Part shown: positions 31,039 through 42,500 of the stretch, in pieces
Layout: every line of letters starts with the position of its first letter
Numbering within the stretch: the first letter of the stretch is position 1
Assembly (NCBI GenBank): GCA_034440635.1
Contig: JAOTON010001679.1
Location: forward strand, 806,001-870,000
DNA length: 64,000 nucleotides
Reading direction: 5' to 3'
DNA from: Lepas anatifera
Lineage: Eukaryota > Arthropoda > Thecostraca > Lepadidae
The notes under the pieces: generated by a model
The model's input: only the letters and a program-made list of their open reading frames with translations
Database searches by the model: none
What the model was told of the DNA's origin: nothing
Made by a program: the position numbers and the translations under genes

Positions 31039-34000
31039 CTATTCAAGGACTAGTCTCCCTATCTCTCCCCATTTTTCGTCAAATTCTAATGTTCTTTCCT
31101 TTTTCCTTGCAATTATGTCTTCCTTTAAAGCTTCTAGCCGTAAACACTTTCTGAAATGTGCCACCGTTGGCTTCCTCTTTCTAAGACGGGCTTTAAATAT
31201 CACTAATTTGGCAACAGTCGCTACCAGTACTTCAAGTTGTTTGCAGTGCTCCAAGGAAGGAAGGAACCAATCAGACTTTTCAAAAGGATACGTAACATTA
31301 TGTTGTGTGCGTAGTTCAGATTTTATATTTTGAATAAATGTTTTAGTGTTGGGGCACGACCAGAACAGGTGCTCTATGGTTTCTATTGATCCGGTACAAA
31401 ACGTACACAATGCGGTTTCAGCTCTACCTATTGAAAAGAGATACCTATTTGTTGCTGTTATTCGCGATATAACTTTGTAGTGAAAGGATTGTAAATATGT
31501 GTTTTTTGTACTCATCCGTATGGAGAGCATGCTCCCTACGTAAGGTGAATCTATGCCGTCCCGTCTCCATTTATTTATCCATAGTTGTTGAGAGTGTTGG
31601 TACTTAGTTTTAAGATGCGTAATAAATTCTTGATAGGCCAATCTGTTTGTTTTTATATTCTTACTGATAAGTGCAATCTGATACGGCAATGTGGGCTGAA
31701 GGAATTTCAGGCTAGCTGAACAATGCTGCACTTCTCTTGGTAGCCCTCGAATCAAAGATTGATAACAAAGGAAAGTCATCGGTATGTTATAAATACGTTG
31801 CAGGTCGGCATGTGTGAAAGGGTTCGCGGTAATAGGGTTTATGATGTCTCCAATGAATCTAAAACCCCTTTCATCCCATGCTTTGACAATAGTTGTTTTA
31901 AATTTTGTGAAATTAGAGAACCATAGACTACTGGTCAGAATATCCTCGTCAGGTGGTCTGTAAAGCCGAATAAACTCTGCCCATGAGTGTATTACTTCTA
32001 ACCAGAACGGATTTTCTAGCGTTCTAGCAATTTTCTTCAATTTTGTTTCACCATAAGTAAGAAGTTGCTCCACAGGTGGCAACTTGCCCTTAATAATGAA
32101 CGCCCATGCTTGTTTTGATTTATACAAGCGTTTTACCCACCCTATTTTTAAACTCTTAATAAATGAGGCTAAGTCCGGAACATTTAGGCCATCGTACATG
32201 GATTTTTGGGCTAATTTGGCGCGCTTGACCGGATCGCTTCTGTTTTTCCAAAGGAAATCGTGCAAAACCTTTTCGAGCTGTTTTATGGTTGATGATGATG
32301 GTTTTGGAAGTGATATGAAAATATGAACTAGCTTAGAAAGTAATAATGATTTAATAACGGTTACCTTTCCTATCAGGGTTAGATTTCGTCTGTTCCATTG
32401 TGTTATTTCTCGTCGAATGTTTTCAATTTTATCTTCGACATTATTCTCTGTCAATGAATCATTCGTTTTGTTAAATTTTATACCTAGAATCTTCAATTCA
32501 CTCACGAATGTGATACCCAGCGTATCATCGTTGAGCGTTGCACTCATTGGTCCGATTGGCAGACACTTTGTTTTGTTAATGTTCAGTCTCAGGTTGGAAA
32601 AATGTGAAAACGTTGTCAGTTCATCAACAACTGCTCGCAATGATTTTTTGTCTGCTTTGACGAAAGCAATCAAATCGTCAGCGAACTGAGAGACGCGGAC
32701 CTCTTCACCTATTCCAAGTTGGATTCCACTGAATTGTGTCGACTTTTTTAATTGAAGGGCTAGTGGTTCGACGACTAAGTTGAACAAGTATCCGCTGGCT
32801 GGGTCGCCTTGCCTGATGCCCTGACTTAGGTAAATTTTCTCCCCTAAATACCCATCTAGCAATATTCGAGAAAAATTTCCGGAATTAAGGTACAGTAAGT
32901 CAATCAAAGATCTGAATTGCGGTCCGAAATTGTAGGAATGTAAGGCTTGTTTCAAGAACTTCCAAGAAACTGACTCGAACGCTGCCTCGAAATCAGCTGC
33001 AAGAATAAGACCACATTTTTTCTCTTTGTTGAGATAATCAATTACATCATAAACAAGCCTTGTGTTTTCGCCTAAGTACCTACCTTTAATATATGCTGAT
33101 TGAGTTGGAGAAATAAGAGTTTCCATAACGTTTTTAAGCCTGTTTGCGATGACTGCGGATATAATTTTGAAGTCGGTATTTAACAGAGATATCGGCCTCC
33201 AACCTTTCAGAGATTGTCCATCTTGGCCTATCTTTGGAATTAGAGTAATAACTCCTTCCCGAAAGGAATTGCAGGTATTCCCTTGTGCTATATTAGTGTT
33301 AAGGACTCTTAAAAGAAACGGGCCAAGAAACATCCAGAACTGTTTAAAGAAAGGTGCTGTAAAACCGTTTATACCAGGAGACCGGCCTTTCTTCATACCG
33401 TTTAGTGCCTTCGTAAGTTCGTTGAGGGTTATTGGCTTTTCTAGTTCCCCCTTCTGAGAGTGATTTAGTCTTCTGTCAGTGTTGTCTGCTAGGAAAACAG
33501 AAGCATCTACGAGAGAATTTGACCCGTTATATTTTTGGGATAGATGATTTGAAAACTCTTTTAGAATGTGTTGCTTATTGGTGATGAACTGATCTCCTTT
33601 CTGTATGCAATTTATTGATTTTCGCATGGAATTTCTTTTCTCAAGACTAAGGAAATACTTTGAACATTTTTCACCCTCTTCATGCCATGCTACCCTCGAT
33701 CGAGTAATATGGCCTTGGATTTTTGGCGCCCGTATTTCTTCTAGTTTGTCTTTTGCTCTTGCTAAATTTCTGTGGGTTTCAGAGTCTTCGTTTGGTATCA
33801 GCTTTTCTAACCGTTCAATTTCATCTATAATTTTGTATTCCTCTTCCCGTTGTACTCGTGCTCTCCGTTTGGAGTATTGTACTGTTTGCCCCCGAATCAT
33901 CATTAGAAGTGTCTCATAAAAGAGATTAATGTCAATGCTAAATTCTATTTGAGCGAAATGCGACGGGTTTGACAGGAATTCTGTTGAGTATATCGGTAGT

Positions 34001-34820
34001 GAATACCGGTTGACTTGCTCCTTTATACAGTCTGTAATACATGTTATGTAATGAGGATCATCGAGGAGACTTTCATTAAATTTCCAAAGTCCTGGGCCCC
34101 TTGCAAGATTAGGCTCTCTGATGGACCAGGTAACACCACGATGATCGGTTCTGTATGCGGGTATAATTGCACAATTGTTAATGTTTTTTCTTAACGCGTT
34201 ATTAATAAACACCATATCTAATCGGCCATATTTTAATGGATTTGTTTTATACCAAGTGAATTGTTTTTCGTCGGGATACCAGCAACGCCATAAATCAAGA
34301 AGGTTATATCTATCGATTGTTTGAAAGAAACGTCGTTTTGCATTTCTGTTGCTTTCTGTTATGTAGTTAGTCTTTTTGACGGTCAATAACAAAATTCCAA
34401 TCTCCCGCAGCTACTAGACTTTCAGGTGTCATTGATTCGATACATTCTTCTAGTTCATCATAAAATTCCGGGTTATCTTCATTTGGTCCATAAATACTAA
34501 TCAAAGAGTATACATTTGCACGTATCTTACAATTTATCGCCTTAAAGTTACCATTTGAACCTTCGATCTCCGACAAAATTTCATGAGGGACTGTATGTCT
34601 AATGAGAATTGAGGTACCTCTACTGAAATTTGAATTACAAGCATGATAACATTTACCTTTCCATAAAAGGTCAAAATACGGCACCGAACGTTTTGTGAGA
34701 TGTGTATCCTGCAAGAAAATTATATCGTAAGGAGAATTTTTCAAAAATTAACTACATCACGCCTTTTCTGTTGCGAGGCTAGCCCTCTGCAATTCATAGA
34801 TAGAAATTTCAACTCAGCCA
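31039..34820 (-). pseudogene. L1/Tx1-type ORF2: endonuclease and reverse transcriptase, two frameshifts
   Basis: The likely start is MAELKFLSMNCRGL at 34820, whose NCRG motif opens the endonuclease. A lost T in a T run near 34750 shifts the frame. The next frame (34744-34367) has IIFLQDTHL, ISIYGPN and AAGDWNFV. A second shift near 34380 leads into 1117 uninterrupted codons (34392-31039): YGRLDMVFI, AYRTDHRGVTW (endonuclease end), GWRPISLLNTDFKI, LAADFEAAFESVSW (motif A), GIRQGDPASGYLFNL (motif B) and SQFADDLIAFV (FADD active site). The C-terminal CTFCTGSIETIEHLFWSC knuckle follows. The motifs place it in the L1/Tx1 group. Only two single-base lesions are evident, so it is a young copy that may no longer move itself. 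Confidence 0.88.
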
Positions 34821-36467
34821 TGTTTAAGTATTAAGTTTAACTTGTGTATTTGAATACGTACTCGAAAATGAATTCTTGAGGATAGAAGCAACTAATTTGG
34901 ATGCTCTGTACTGCTGCTACAACCATCAGCGTGATGCTGGCACGAGTTGAGTGATAGTGAAGTGTGTTTGCTGTTCGGTAGGTGGTAAGTGTGCTAAATG
35001 TGAATGTGTCTGTGGTTGTTGCATGAGCGCCACCTGTAACTAAACCACGGCACAAGAGCTGCCCACCTGGCAGCAACCAACACCCTATTAACATCTAACC
35101 CAACAACCGCTACGGACCGGGCCCGGACGCATGAAAACGATACATGAGCATATCTGAGTTGAGCTTATCATACTAACTAGTAGTCTCTAGAATATGATAG
35201 AGGCTGTTAATATGAGGCTACAATTTACGCAAGTGTGTAACATTGAATAAATGATGAGATATTAGAAGAACGAAAACGACAAGGAACAACTAACCAAATG
35301 ATGCACGAGAAAGGACATTAGCCCACTGGAACAACAGCCTTTCAGGAAAATGTCTGGCAAGCTTGCATATCTCATCAGTACCATCGAAAGATCGACTCAT
35401 CAGCAGGTTCTCCAACAAAGCGCCACAGCCGCCGTACCGATACAAATCGTCAGGCGACGACGCCTAGCTGCAGAGAGAACATAGAGCCCTGTACACTGTA
35501 CAGTCAACTGTCAGAAAGGTCGAGACTCGGTTCAGGCTAAATGTACGTTCCCTGGTGTGGTGGACAGTGTTATAAGTAAACATGATAATCTCTGAATTAT
35601 GCAGCCTGGTGTAGTTTCTAACAGGCGCTCACTTGAGCCGCAATCAAAACAGCATACCTGCCACCCAGAGCGATCCACAGCACGGCCCGGCCCAGCCAGA
35701 CCGCGCAGCCCGTTGAGACGCTGCAGAGCTGGAATCAGCCGGGCCGCGCGGCCGGCAGGCCCAGCCGCGATGCAGACCACCAGGGGGCCAGCGACAGCAC
35801 ATCAGTCAGGCAGTGGCAGCATCCTCCTATATCACCTGCTACGGCAATCAGAAGTTAGCACGGACTAAAGCAGACACCGAATAACACCGACAACAAGCAT
35901 TAGTAAAGTATGTGAATATTTTTCACCTAGGGTTTTCCAGATGAGGAACCGAACTTGGCGAGCCAGACATGCAACCAGAGCTACGAATGGGGAGAAAAAG
36001 CACCCCCCTGCTTCTTATTTAGAGAACGAACTGGTCAGTGATATTATACAACCATCCGTGACATAAACTTTGCATATCAAGGGCTTTGCTTGGCATTAAC
36101 ATCTGATAAGCCTAATGACGGCTCTAAGCTGCATCGTTGTCTTAATGAGTCAATCCAGTTCTTCATCTAGCATAGCAAACTAGACAGGGTGAAGACAGCT
36201 TCACTAAGCATTCATTACCACTTTGAACGGAGTCTACCGCTCGTGACGCCCCGGCCGCGACGCCCGGCGGAGCCGCACGGCCCGCCGCCGCCACCGCACT
36301 GTCACCGCCCGTGAAGCGCCGCGTCCCCGCCAGGCCGCGCGGCCCCGCCAGCGACCGCGCCCGAGCCACCGAAGAGCTGAGCACATGTGTGTGGATACCA
36401 TCACCAACTATGTCCATGGGCGCTCCGGCCACACTCCGGCGCCGCTCAGTCGGGACGCCGGCGTCTG
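34821..36467 (-). other. 1.65-kb spacer between LINE ORF1 and ORF2
   Basis: L1-type spacers are usually far shorter, so this interval probably includes inserted or duplicated DNA. Two GC-rich islands (35640-35800 and 36230-36560) are separated by AT-richer sequence. On the minus strand CTGGGTGGCAG|GTATGCTG near 35655 looks like a splice donor. The overlapping frames on both strands in the GC-rich parts show no domains. I see no element ends that would define an insertion. Confidence 0.4.
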
Positions 36468-37674
36468 CTAGGCGTCCGTCGGGGCCGACCCCTCCGGCGG
36501 CAGCATCGGCGCAGAACCGGAGGCCGCCGCAGCAGCGTCAGGCCGCTCCGTCACCGACCAGGCATCTCCAGCTGGCCGGTTTCGGTGTGCTGAAGTAGTT
36601 GGAGCCCGTCTGTTCCCAGCTGTTTCGCTGACTCTGGTCCACTGTGCACTGGCGTGGAGTCGTCCGCGATAGCCTTTCACCCAGGACGGTGGGGCGGGGA
36701 AGCGTTTCCCATCCAGGATTCTGTTAACATCTTCTTCGCAGAATATTCGGATGTTTGTGCCTTTAGCTTCCTTCCTGCATATGACGACTCCGTTGCGGCT
36801 GAAGACTGATGTCACCAGACCACCATTTTCAGGCCGCCGCGCACGGAGCAACTCGTCATACAGGGCCCTGTTACCTGGGGTTAAACACTCCGAGATGAAC
36901 AGAGGCGGTAGCTGTTGGCCACTGCGGTCGCACTCAGCCCCTCTGGTCTTTCCTGCCTTTGTTTGTTTCGCTAGCGCAAAGCGACAATCGAAGACCCTGT
37001 TTCGAACACTCCTTCTTACAAATTTGATTATCACTTTATCGTCACTGGGTAGACGGTGTGCTGCGCTGAGTTCGGTAGGGTCCAGCTGTAGATCTGGGAT
37101 TCGCTTGTTGAGTGCGTCTGCGGCGCGCACTTCCCAGTTTTCGTCATGCTCCCGCCGTTCGAACTCCTGGCATGATAGGATGAGACAAGATAGTCGTCGG
37201 TTTGCATCAATTGACTCCACTTGACTTTGCAGCTCAGTGATCCTCTTTTCTTTCGCGGCTAAACTATTCTTCAGTTTTGATATCTCTTCTTGCTTAGTGA
37301 AGTTCTCCGCTTCAACTATCTCGAGTCGATGCTGGAGACCCTCGAACTTCTTGTCAAACGCCGTGATCAATTTTGCTGTAGCAGTCTCTATCATGTTCTC
37401 TATTCTTTTCATACATTCTGGATTTATGTCTACTGGCTCTGTGCTTGGAAGCCTCACAGACCTACGCTTCGCCCCAGGCGTGACCGCGGGCGGGGAGTTG
37501 GAACTCTCACCGGGGGGCGCTTCGCTTACCCTTTCGCACCTCACTACGTCGCATCAGCTCAACCATTGATAACTGTTTTTTGGCCTTAGCCGCATTCCCA
37601 CTCGCACTGCAGAATTCCTCACCTGAAGTTTCGGCGTCGGCGGTGTGCACAGAGTCCTCAGTTTCAGACACCAT
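36468..37674 (-). pseudogene. L1/Tx1-type ORF1: coiled-coil RNA-binding protein
   Basis: The start at 37674 gives MVSETEDSVHTADAETSGEE. A frame change near 37530 leads into 358 codons (37544-36468). After a basic/Pro segment there is a heptad-rich coiled coil at about residues 40-110 of that frame (FEGLQHRLEIVEAENF, EISKLKNSLAAKEKRITELQ). An RRM-like and C-terminal region follows (RRLSCLILSCQEFE, PSDDKVIIKFVRRSVRN). This is the usual L1/Tx1 ORF1 order: trimerising coil, then RNA binding, coating the transcript for cis preference. The tail from about residue 300 is Ala/Pro/Arg-rich. The single frameshift probably inactivates the N-terminal extension. Confidence 0.78.
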
Positions 37675-37829
37675 TTTTTGTTTCTCAGATTTCACAAAGA
37701 TTCAAAAAGAATGCCAGCTTGATTTCCTCTTACACTCTCACTTATTTCCACAAAAAGTGTGTCCACGCCCGGGCCAGTCCGCACGCCCCGTTCACTGTAC
37801 AGGCATGGCTACGGCCCTGTGACCTTGAC

Positions 37830-37921
37830 CTAACCGCCACACGGAGCCGGGAGCGAAGCGTCCAACCTGCTCCGCTGCCAGGGCGAGACTGCGCTATATG
37901 ACCTTTAGGGTTGGCGCGCCC
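37830..37921 (+). repeat. SINE tail split by a TTAA element
   Basis: GCGCTATATGACCTTTAGGGTTGGCGCGCCC ends at the TTAA of the adjacent element. GCCCAAATCATCATAC resumes at 38957. Joined, these match the minus-strand tail at 5236-5285 (GGTTGGCGCGCCCCTAAAACCCAATAATC). The SINE 5' part may extend upstream to about 37800 (TGACCTTGACCTAACC), but its head was not recognised. Confidence 0.6.
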
Positions 37922-37925
37922 TTAA

Positions 37926-38952
37926 CCCTCGCCCCACCGGGGGAGAGGGGCCATCGATGGCCCCCTTAAGGTTTTTTTCCGGGATAGCAGAAAAACGAAG
38001 AGGCGCAGCGCCACGGTTGAGAGCGCTACCTCTCACTGCATCATTTTCCACCATCTCTGAAAATTTTTACCCCGGGTCACCCAAGGTCAGGTCACCAGAC
38101 GAGGTCAACCAAGGTCACCTCACTTCAACTTTAGAGCTCTGTAAGAGCTACATTTCAAAGTCGATCAATTTGAAACTTCTTACACTTCATGACCCTTCCA
38201 GGGTCTACAACGTGTATATCCGGGATTTTTCGATTTCGTGCCCTGAGGTCAGGTCACGAGGTGACCTCTCCCATTGAAAAAGCATGGGGAAAAGCTGTCT
38301 TATGATCTAAAAGTCACAAAAGCGATTGAAAATGCTCAGCTTGATCAGAAAAGCGTTCTTAGACACCCTTTCACGGATTCCAGGGGCCATATTTGCCCTT
38401 TGACCTCTCCAAGGTCATCCAAGGTCACCAGGGGTCAAAAACAGTATTTTGACCATACCTTTTGGCCTAAATAAGCTAGAGCGCTGAAACAAACACCACC
38501 ATGTTTGTCTTGTCACTGGCTTTCATTTGATATACGGCAAGGTTACTTTTTGACCTTTCGTGACCTCAGGTCATCATAGGTCACGAGGTGACCTCTGGAG
38601 GTCAAACCACTGGCGGGAGGTCTTTACATTTTAAATAGCGGAAAAAGGGCTGACAATTTCCTATCAAATGTACTTTACCAGATCTCAATAGCTCTAATGG
38701 CATATGTTATGCCCAGTTTGCTTAAGCATTGCATATTTGAGTGAAAATAGCCGATCTTGACCTAATTTGACCTCTGGAGGTCAAACCATTGACCTGAGCA
38801 CTAAAACATGTAAAGTAATTTCATACTGAATTCACGTGAGCTTTCTATTGCACTTTGCAGATTTGCGCTAACGCCCATATTTTCGGAGTTAGAGGGGGCC
38901 ATCGATGGCCCCCGTGGGGCGAAGGTGGCGCTGGACCCCGGTGGGGCGCGGG
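37926..38952. mobile_element. Complete TTAA family 2 element (1.03 kb)
   Basis: TTAA at 37922-37925 and 38953-38956 flank ends CCCTCGCCCCACCGGGGG and CCCCGGTGGGGCGCGGG. A second palindromic block GGGGGCCATCGATGGCCCCC lies just inside both ends (37946 and 38895). The interior holds CAAGGTCAGGTCACC, TGACCTCAGGTCATCATAGG and GGTCACGAGGTGACC half-site pairs. No coding sequence. Insertion into a SINE tail shows where one TTAA copy belongs. Confidence 0.9.
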
Positions 38953-38956
38953 TTAA

Positions 38957-39734
38957 GCCCAAATCATCATACCCGCAAACTCGAGTCTCGCCCCTGCTGG
39001 AACCAAATATATGAAAAACGTTTTTTTCATTATTAAGCCAGAGGGACAAGATATGGATCAGAGCATGGAGCGTAAAGGTGAACAAGACCTTGCCATTTCA
39101 AGACAATAACACTGCACTAGTTGTATAGCAGACCGGAAGCAAAGGTTGGCAAGCGGTGATAATAGGTAGGTACCTACCAAAGATGTTAAAGCGGAGCCCC
39201 AGCAGGTAACATTTTACTAATGTTATGTGCGAATCTGGGGCCTAGCTTTGCTGGCTCTTCGCTCTGATTGTTGTGTGCGCTGACAGAGCTGTCAGCTCTG
39301 ACAGGCCCAAGTATGAGTCGCCTCTCGTTTCACATTGTTCCGTATCCAGCTGGGTGTCATTTCCCTCCCGAAGGCTCATCCTTCAGGTTCCAGAAATGGT
39401 TCGTTCAAATTCAGGGACTATTGGAACCCCGCACTTGGTCTTGAATACGTTGCATGCCGACTATTTTTCACACCTGTAACCCCAATTACAAATGTAAAAG
39501 CCGTGAAATCCTTGAAAGACCTCAGTTGTCACATCTCCACTTGGTTCCGACAGAAGTTCTCAACATTCGGTGCACTACGCTTTGGTTCGGTTCTTCATTC
39601 CCAGGCAGACAACGTCGGGTCAACTGAAAAGCAGCTCGGTTCAACCTGAACATAGTGCAAACAAATTATATCTTGTTTGTGTAAAGGTTGACACCCAAAA
39701 AATTATCAAGAATATTGAAATAAGGGATAATTCT
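38957..39734. other. No gene recognised
   Basis: Apart from the SINE continuation at its start, this stretch shows no tandem repeats, element ends or exon signals that I can support. Confidence 0.4.
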
Positions 39735-40600
39735 GAAAGCGACTAACTTTGCATGAAATGATGATATAGCTTTTAGTTTCATATAATTGTTTTTGGATTG
39801 CTATTGCGAGTCGATCGATATGCATATTGACTATGCTAGGTTAAAACGTGACCTTGACCTGACGTGAGGTCCGGTAATTTTTGCGTTTGACCGAGTAGGT
39901 TATATCATACATCATTTGATTTGCCGTGACAAGAGGAAGCGAATGGTGCCTAAAAATGATTCTAACCCAACTCTATCACATGCTATAGCCCAAAACTGTA
40001 CTCAAATTGCCACCTTCTTTGACCTGTCATGACCTCAAGATTTCCCTGAGTCAAAACGTTGCTGAAATAATTTCTTTAAGAATTTGTATAAGCTATCCAC
40101 CAGATTTCGTATTTTTCGCTATCCCACATAGGGGTCGAGTTCGAGGAGGGTGTTCAAACACTCCCCCACCAGGGCGAAGGTGGCTAGGAGGCAGTGGCGG
40201 ATCTAGCCGGTCGGTTTAGGAGGGGCAAACCAAAGTCGAAAAGCAAAAAAAGTCACGCAGTGCACGACAGTGCTACAATATAACTTCCCAGTAAAATTTT
40301 TGGTATGTGAGGCGAGAAGCAAAAAACCTACCGGGTGAAAAATAAGGGCTCAAGAGACTTTTTCCTCTCCAAGGCCCCAAATTTCCACTGAACTTAACTG
40401 GTGCTGTTTGAAGTTGAGAGTTGAAGCACCAAAATCTTGCTTTCTAACTAAAAAGGAGTCGGGGAAAAAGGAGGTTGATCGCTTTGGGGGGGGCAAAAAC
40501 ATAGTTTTGCCCCGAGCTTTTCCGTTTGGAGGGGGCAAATGCCTTTTTTGCCCCCCCCTGGATCCGCCACTGCTCGGAGGCCCACCGGGGCGAGGGGTAA
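39735..40600. mobile_element. TTAA family 2b element, left end missing, split by a hAT MITE
   Basis: Blocks AACTTTGCATGAAATGATGA, TTGCGAGTCGATCGATATGC and GAAGCGAATGGTGCCTAAAAATG match the elements at 13500-13848 and 46040-46330. The right end is GGAGGGTGTTCAAACACTCC, then CACCAGGGCGAAGGTGG, the MITE, and CCACCGGGGCGAGGGG followed by TAA (TTAA decayed). Its left end is missing. Confidence 0.65.
40192..40572. mobile_element. hAT-like MITE, family A, copy 2
   Basis: A 381-bp element with ends CAGTGGCGGATCTAGCC and CCCTGGATCCGCCACTG, flanked by CTAGGAGG (40184-40191) and CTCGGAGG (40573-40580), a 7-of-8 match. The interior resembles copy 1 in the opposite orientation (GCAAAAACATAGTTTTGCCCC). 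It lies just inside the right terminus of the TTAA element. Confidence 0.85.
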
Positions 40601-42305
40601 TCATTGCACGTAAAAAGTGCAATCCCAAAAATGATTCCAATTTAAATCTCCAGTTCTCTGCCTAAGAAGTGGAAAAGGATATAAATCGATTTAAAATACT
40701 CATCATAAAAATATTGCAAATCCAAATCCAGTCCTTAACTTTGATAAAAATCAGGGATTTTGCAATCCTGCTGTCCAATCCCGCCGATGTCTACTTGGCC
40801 GTAATATTATTTTTTGAGCAGGTATCACTACAATACTGCCCTTCATATGTTTCCCGTAACTATCAAAATCAGCATAACACATTTTAAGGATGACAAATGG
40901 CAATACCTTCTGAAAGAAAACCATAGCATATTTCATCATTGATAAAATGCATAAAGATATTGGCATTGAAATGTGCCTTATTGCCATTGAAATGTGCACT
41001 GTCTATTGCATCCTTTGAGTATGCCTCTCATTAGCACACACAAAAATCAGCACGCCTTTTATATAAAAAACTAAAGCCCGAGCGGCCTAAAGTGTTTCGA
41101 CTGATGAGAAATTCCAAACTTCTTCCTCGAGCGATGAGAATTTCAAAAAACGTTTGCAAACTATATCTACATACATGGATTTCGAATACACTCAATTTGG
41201 ATTAATTAAATTTACATGGATGCATTGCATGGACGTTTCTAGATTTAGACCCTCTGGGATTATCCAAATGGAAAGAAGAGCAAATTTGTATGCAACACTG
41301 TGGTTAATAACATGTCCCCGGTTTGAAAATCCTCGCGCTTGTGCGGTTAGACGTTTTATTGTGAAGATATAGTTACGGTCCGGAACGCTACTCAGTGTTT
41401 ATTCCATTATTTTGCCACTTCTACAGACCACTGTTATGTCCATTTTTAGCAATGCTGGTTGGCATGAGACCTGGGGCACACCACGCTGATATTACCAACG
41501 CTGTAGCTATATATAGAGACGCTACCTGATAATAGAGACGTTGCGCTATGCTGCATACTTTCGTTGAGACTACATGTTCAAGGGCAACATAGGCATGGTG
41601 AGACTACGCACGGGGAGTAGCAACACCGCCGCCGGATATATGTTTTTTGTTGGTGTAAATAAAACATTCGAACTAGCTGAGTCAACATTTCAAGAAGCGT
41701 CTCCGCATCAGCTTCGAGGTTTCCTATAGATGCGATGTATTTTTATGACACTTGAAACGTTTCAAAATTTTGAGGGAAATCTGGAGGTTTTGCTGTTGAT
41801 TTGGCGGGAAACTGGAGGATTTAAAGTCGAACTTCCAAGGTTTTTAGTATTGGGTACCTGACAGCACTGTGTCGCATAAGCGATTTGCCTCTAGATCACC
41901 CCAGCAGTGCTGCCAGGGTCAAAGATTTCCCTCCAAATTTGGAGGGTTGTACCTCAGAATTGAGAGAGGATTTTGGTGTTGTAGGTTTTTTATTTTTTAA
42001 GCTTTAGATTGAGGGGAAATTTTAGGCTTGGGGAAATTTTTTTGCAGTCGAGAATGTTTAATTTGGCCAATTATATACTTACAAAAAATATACATTTTCC
42101 TTCGTATTATGTTTGACAAGAGCACCACGTAGCACAAAACAAGGGCGGAATAGGAGTCGGAGATGGTGAAAATATAAAACAGGCCTTCTGAGAGTGTCAC
42201 ATTTCTGTGATAGCACGATACACAAACTACAGCCTTCATATTTTGTGGATTTCTGAGACGTGGCTAAGCTTAAACGTGTTATATAAATTTATTCATTTCC
42301 TAACT
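40601..42305. other. About 1.7 kb with no gene or element recognised
   Basis: AT-rich DNA. Short near-repeats (ATATTGGCATTGAAATGTGCC.. twice near 40960; TATAGAGACG/AATAGAGACG near 41512) are the only structure. It may be old host intergenic DNA. Confidence 0.4.
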
Positions 42306-42500
42306 GGGGCATTCCACGACAAATCGACAAAGCTATGGGATGAAATAACACCCCCACATCTCCGATTTTTATGAAAATTCGGGACTAGACTTCTCATTGG
42401 TGCTGAAAACGACTGTGGTATTTTTAGTCTTGCCCGGATAACGGTTTCGGAGTTATAGCCTCGGGCAATCCAGCATCGGACGCGTGCATCGGACTTTTCG
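42306..42500. mobile_element. Diverged terminus of the fold-back family
   Basis: GGGGCATTCCACGACAAATCGAC closely matches the fold-back terminus at 26938. About 160 bp further in, CGGTTTCGGAGTTATAGCC and TCGGGCAAT parallel CGGTGACCGAGTTATAGCC and CGAGGCATT in the arm at 27075-27105. The sequence between is diverged. No second arm was found nearby. Confidence 0.55.

Larger units (their letters stand above)
30655..37700 (-). mobile_element. L1/Tx1-type LINE on the minus strand
   Basis: Read on the minus strand: ORF1 (about 37674-36468), a long spacer, ORF2 (34820-31039), a 3' UTR with an AC microsatellite, and an A-rich tail. The tail is at 30655-30675 on the plus strand as T8CT8, preceded by an AATAAA-like signal (GATAAATAAACG). 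The poly(A) end fixes polarity and the 3' boundary. The 5' boundary near 37700 is approximate. ORF2 is the best preserved coding sequence in the window. Confidence 0.85.

Noticed and set aside
30612..31154. 180-codon plus-strand frame
   Set aside because: It crosses the poly(A) end, the GT microsatellite and the antisense 3' part of the minus-strand LINE.
36311..37569. Plus-strand frames of 95, 157 and 110 codons
   Set aside because: They are antisense to the coiled-coil ORF1 of the minus-strand LINE.
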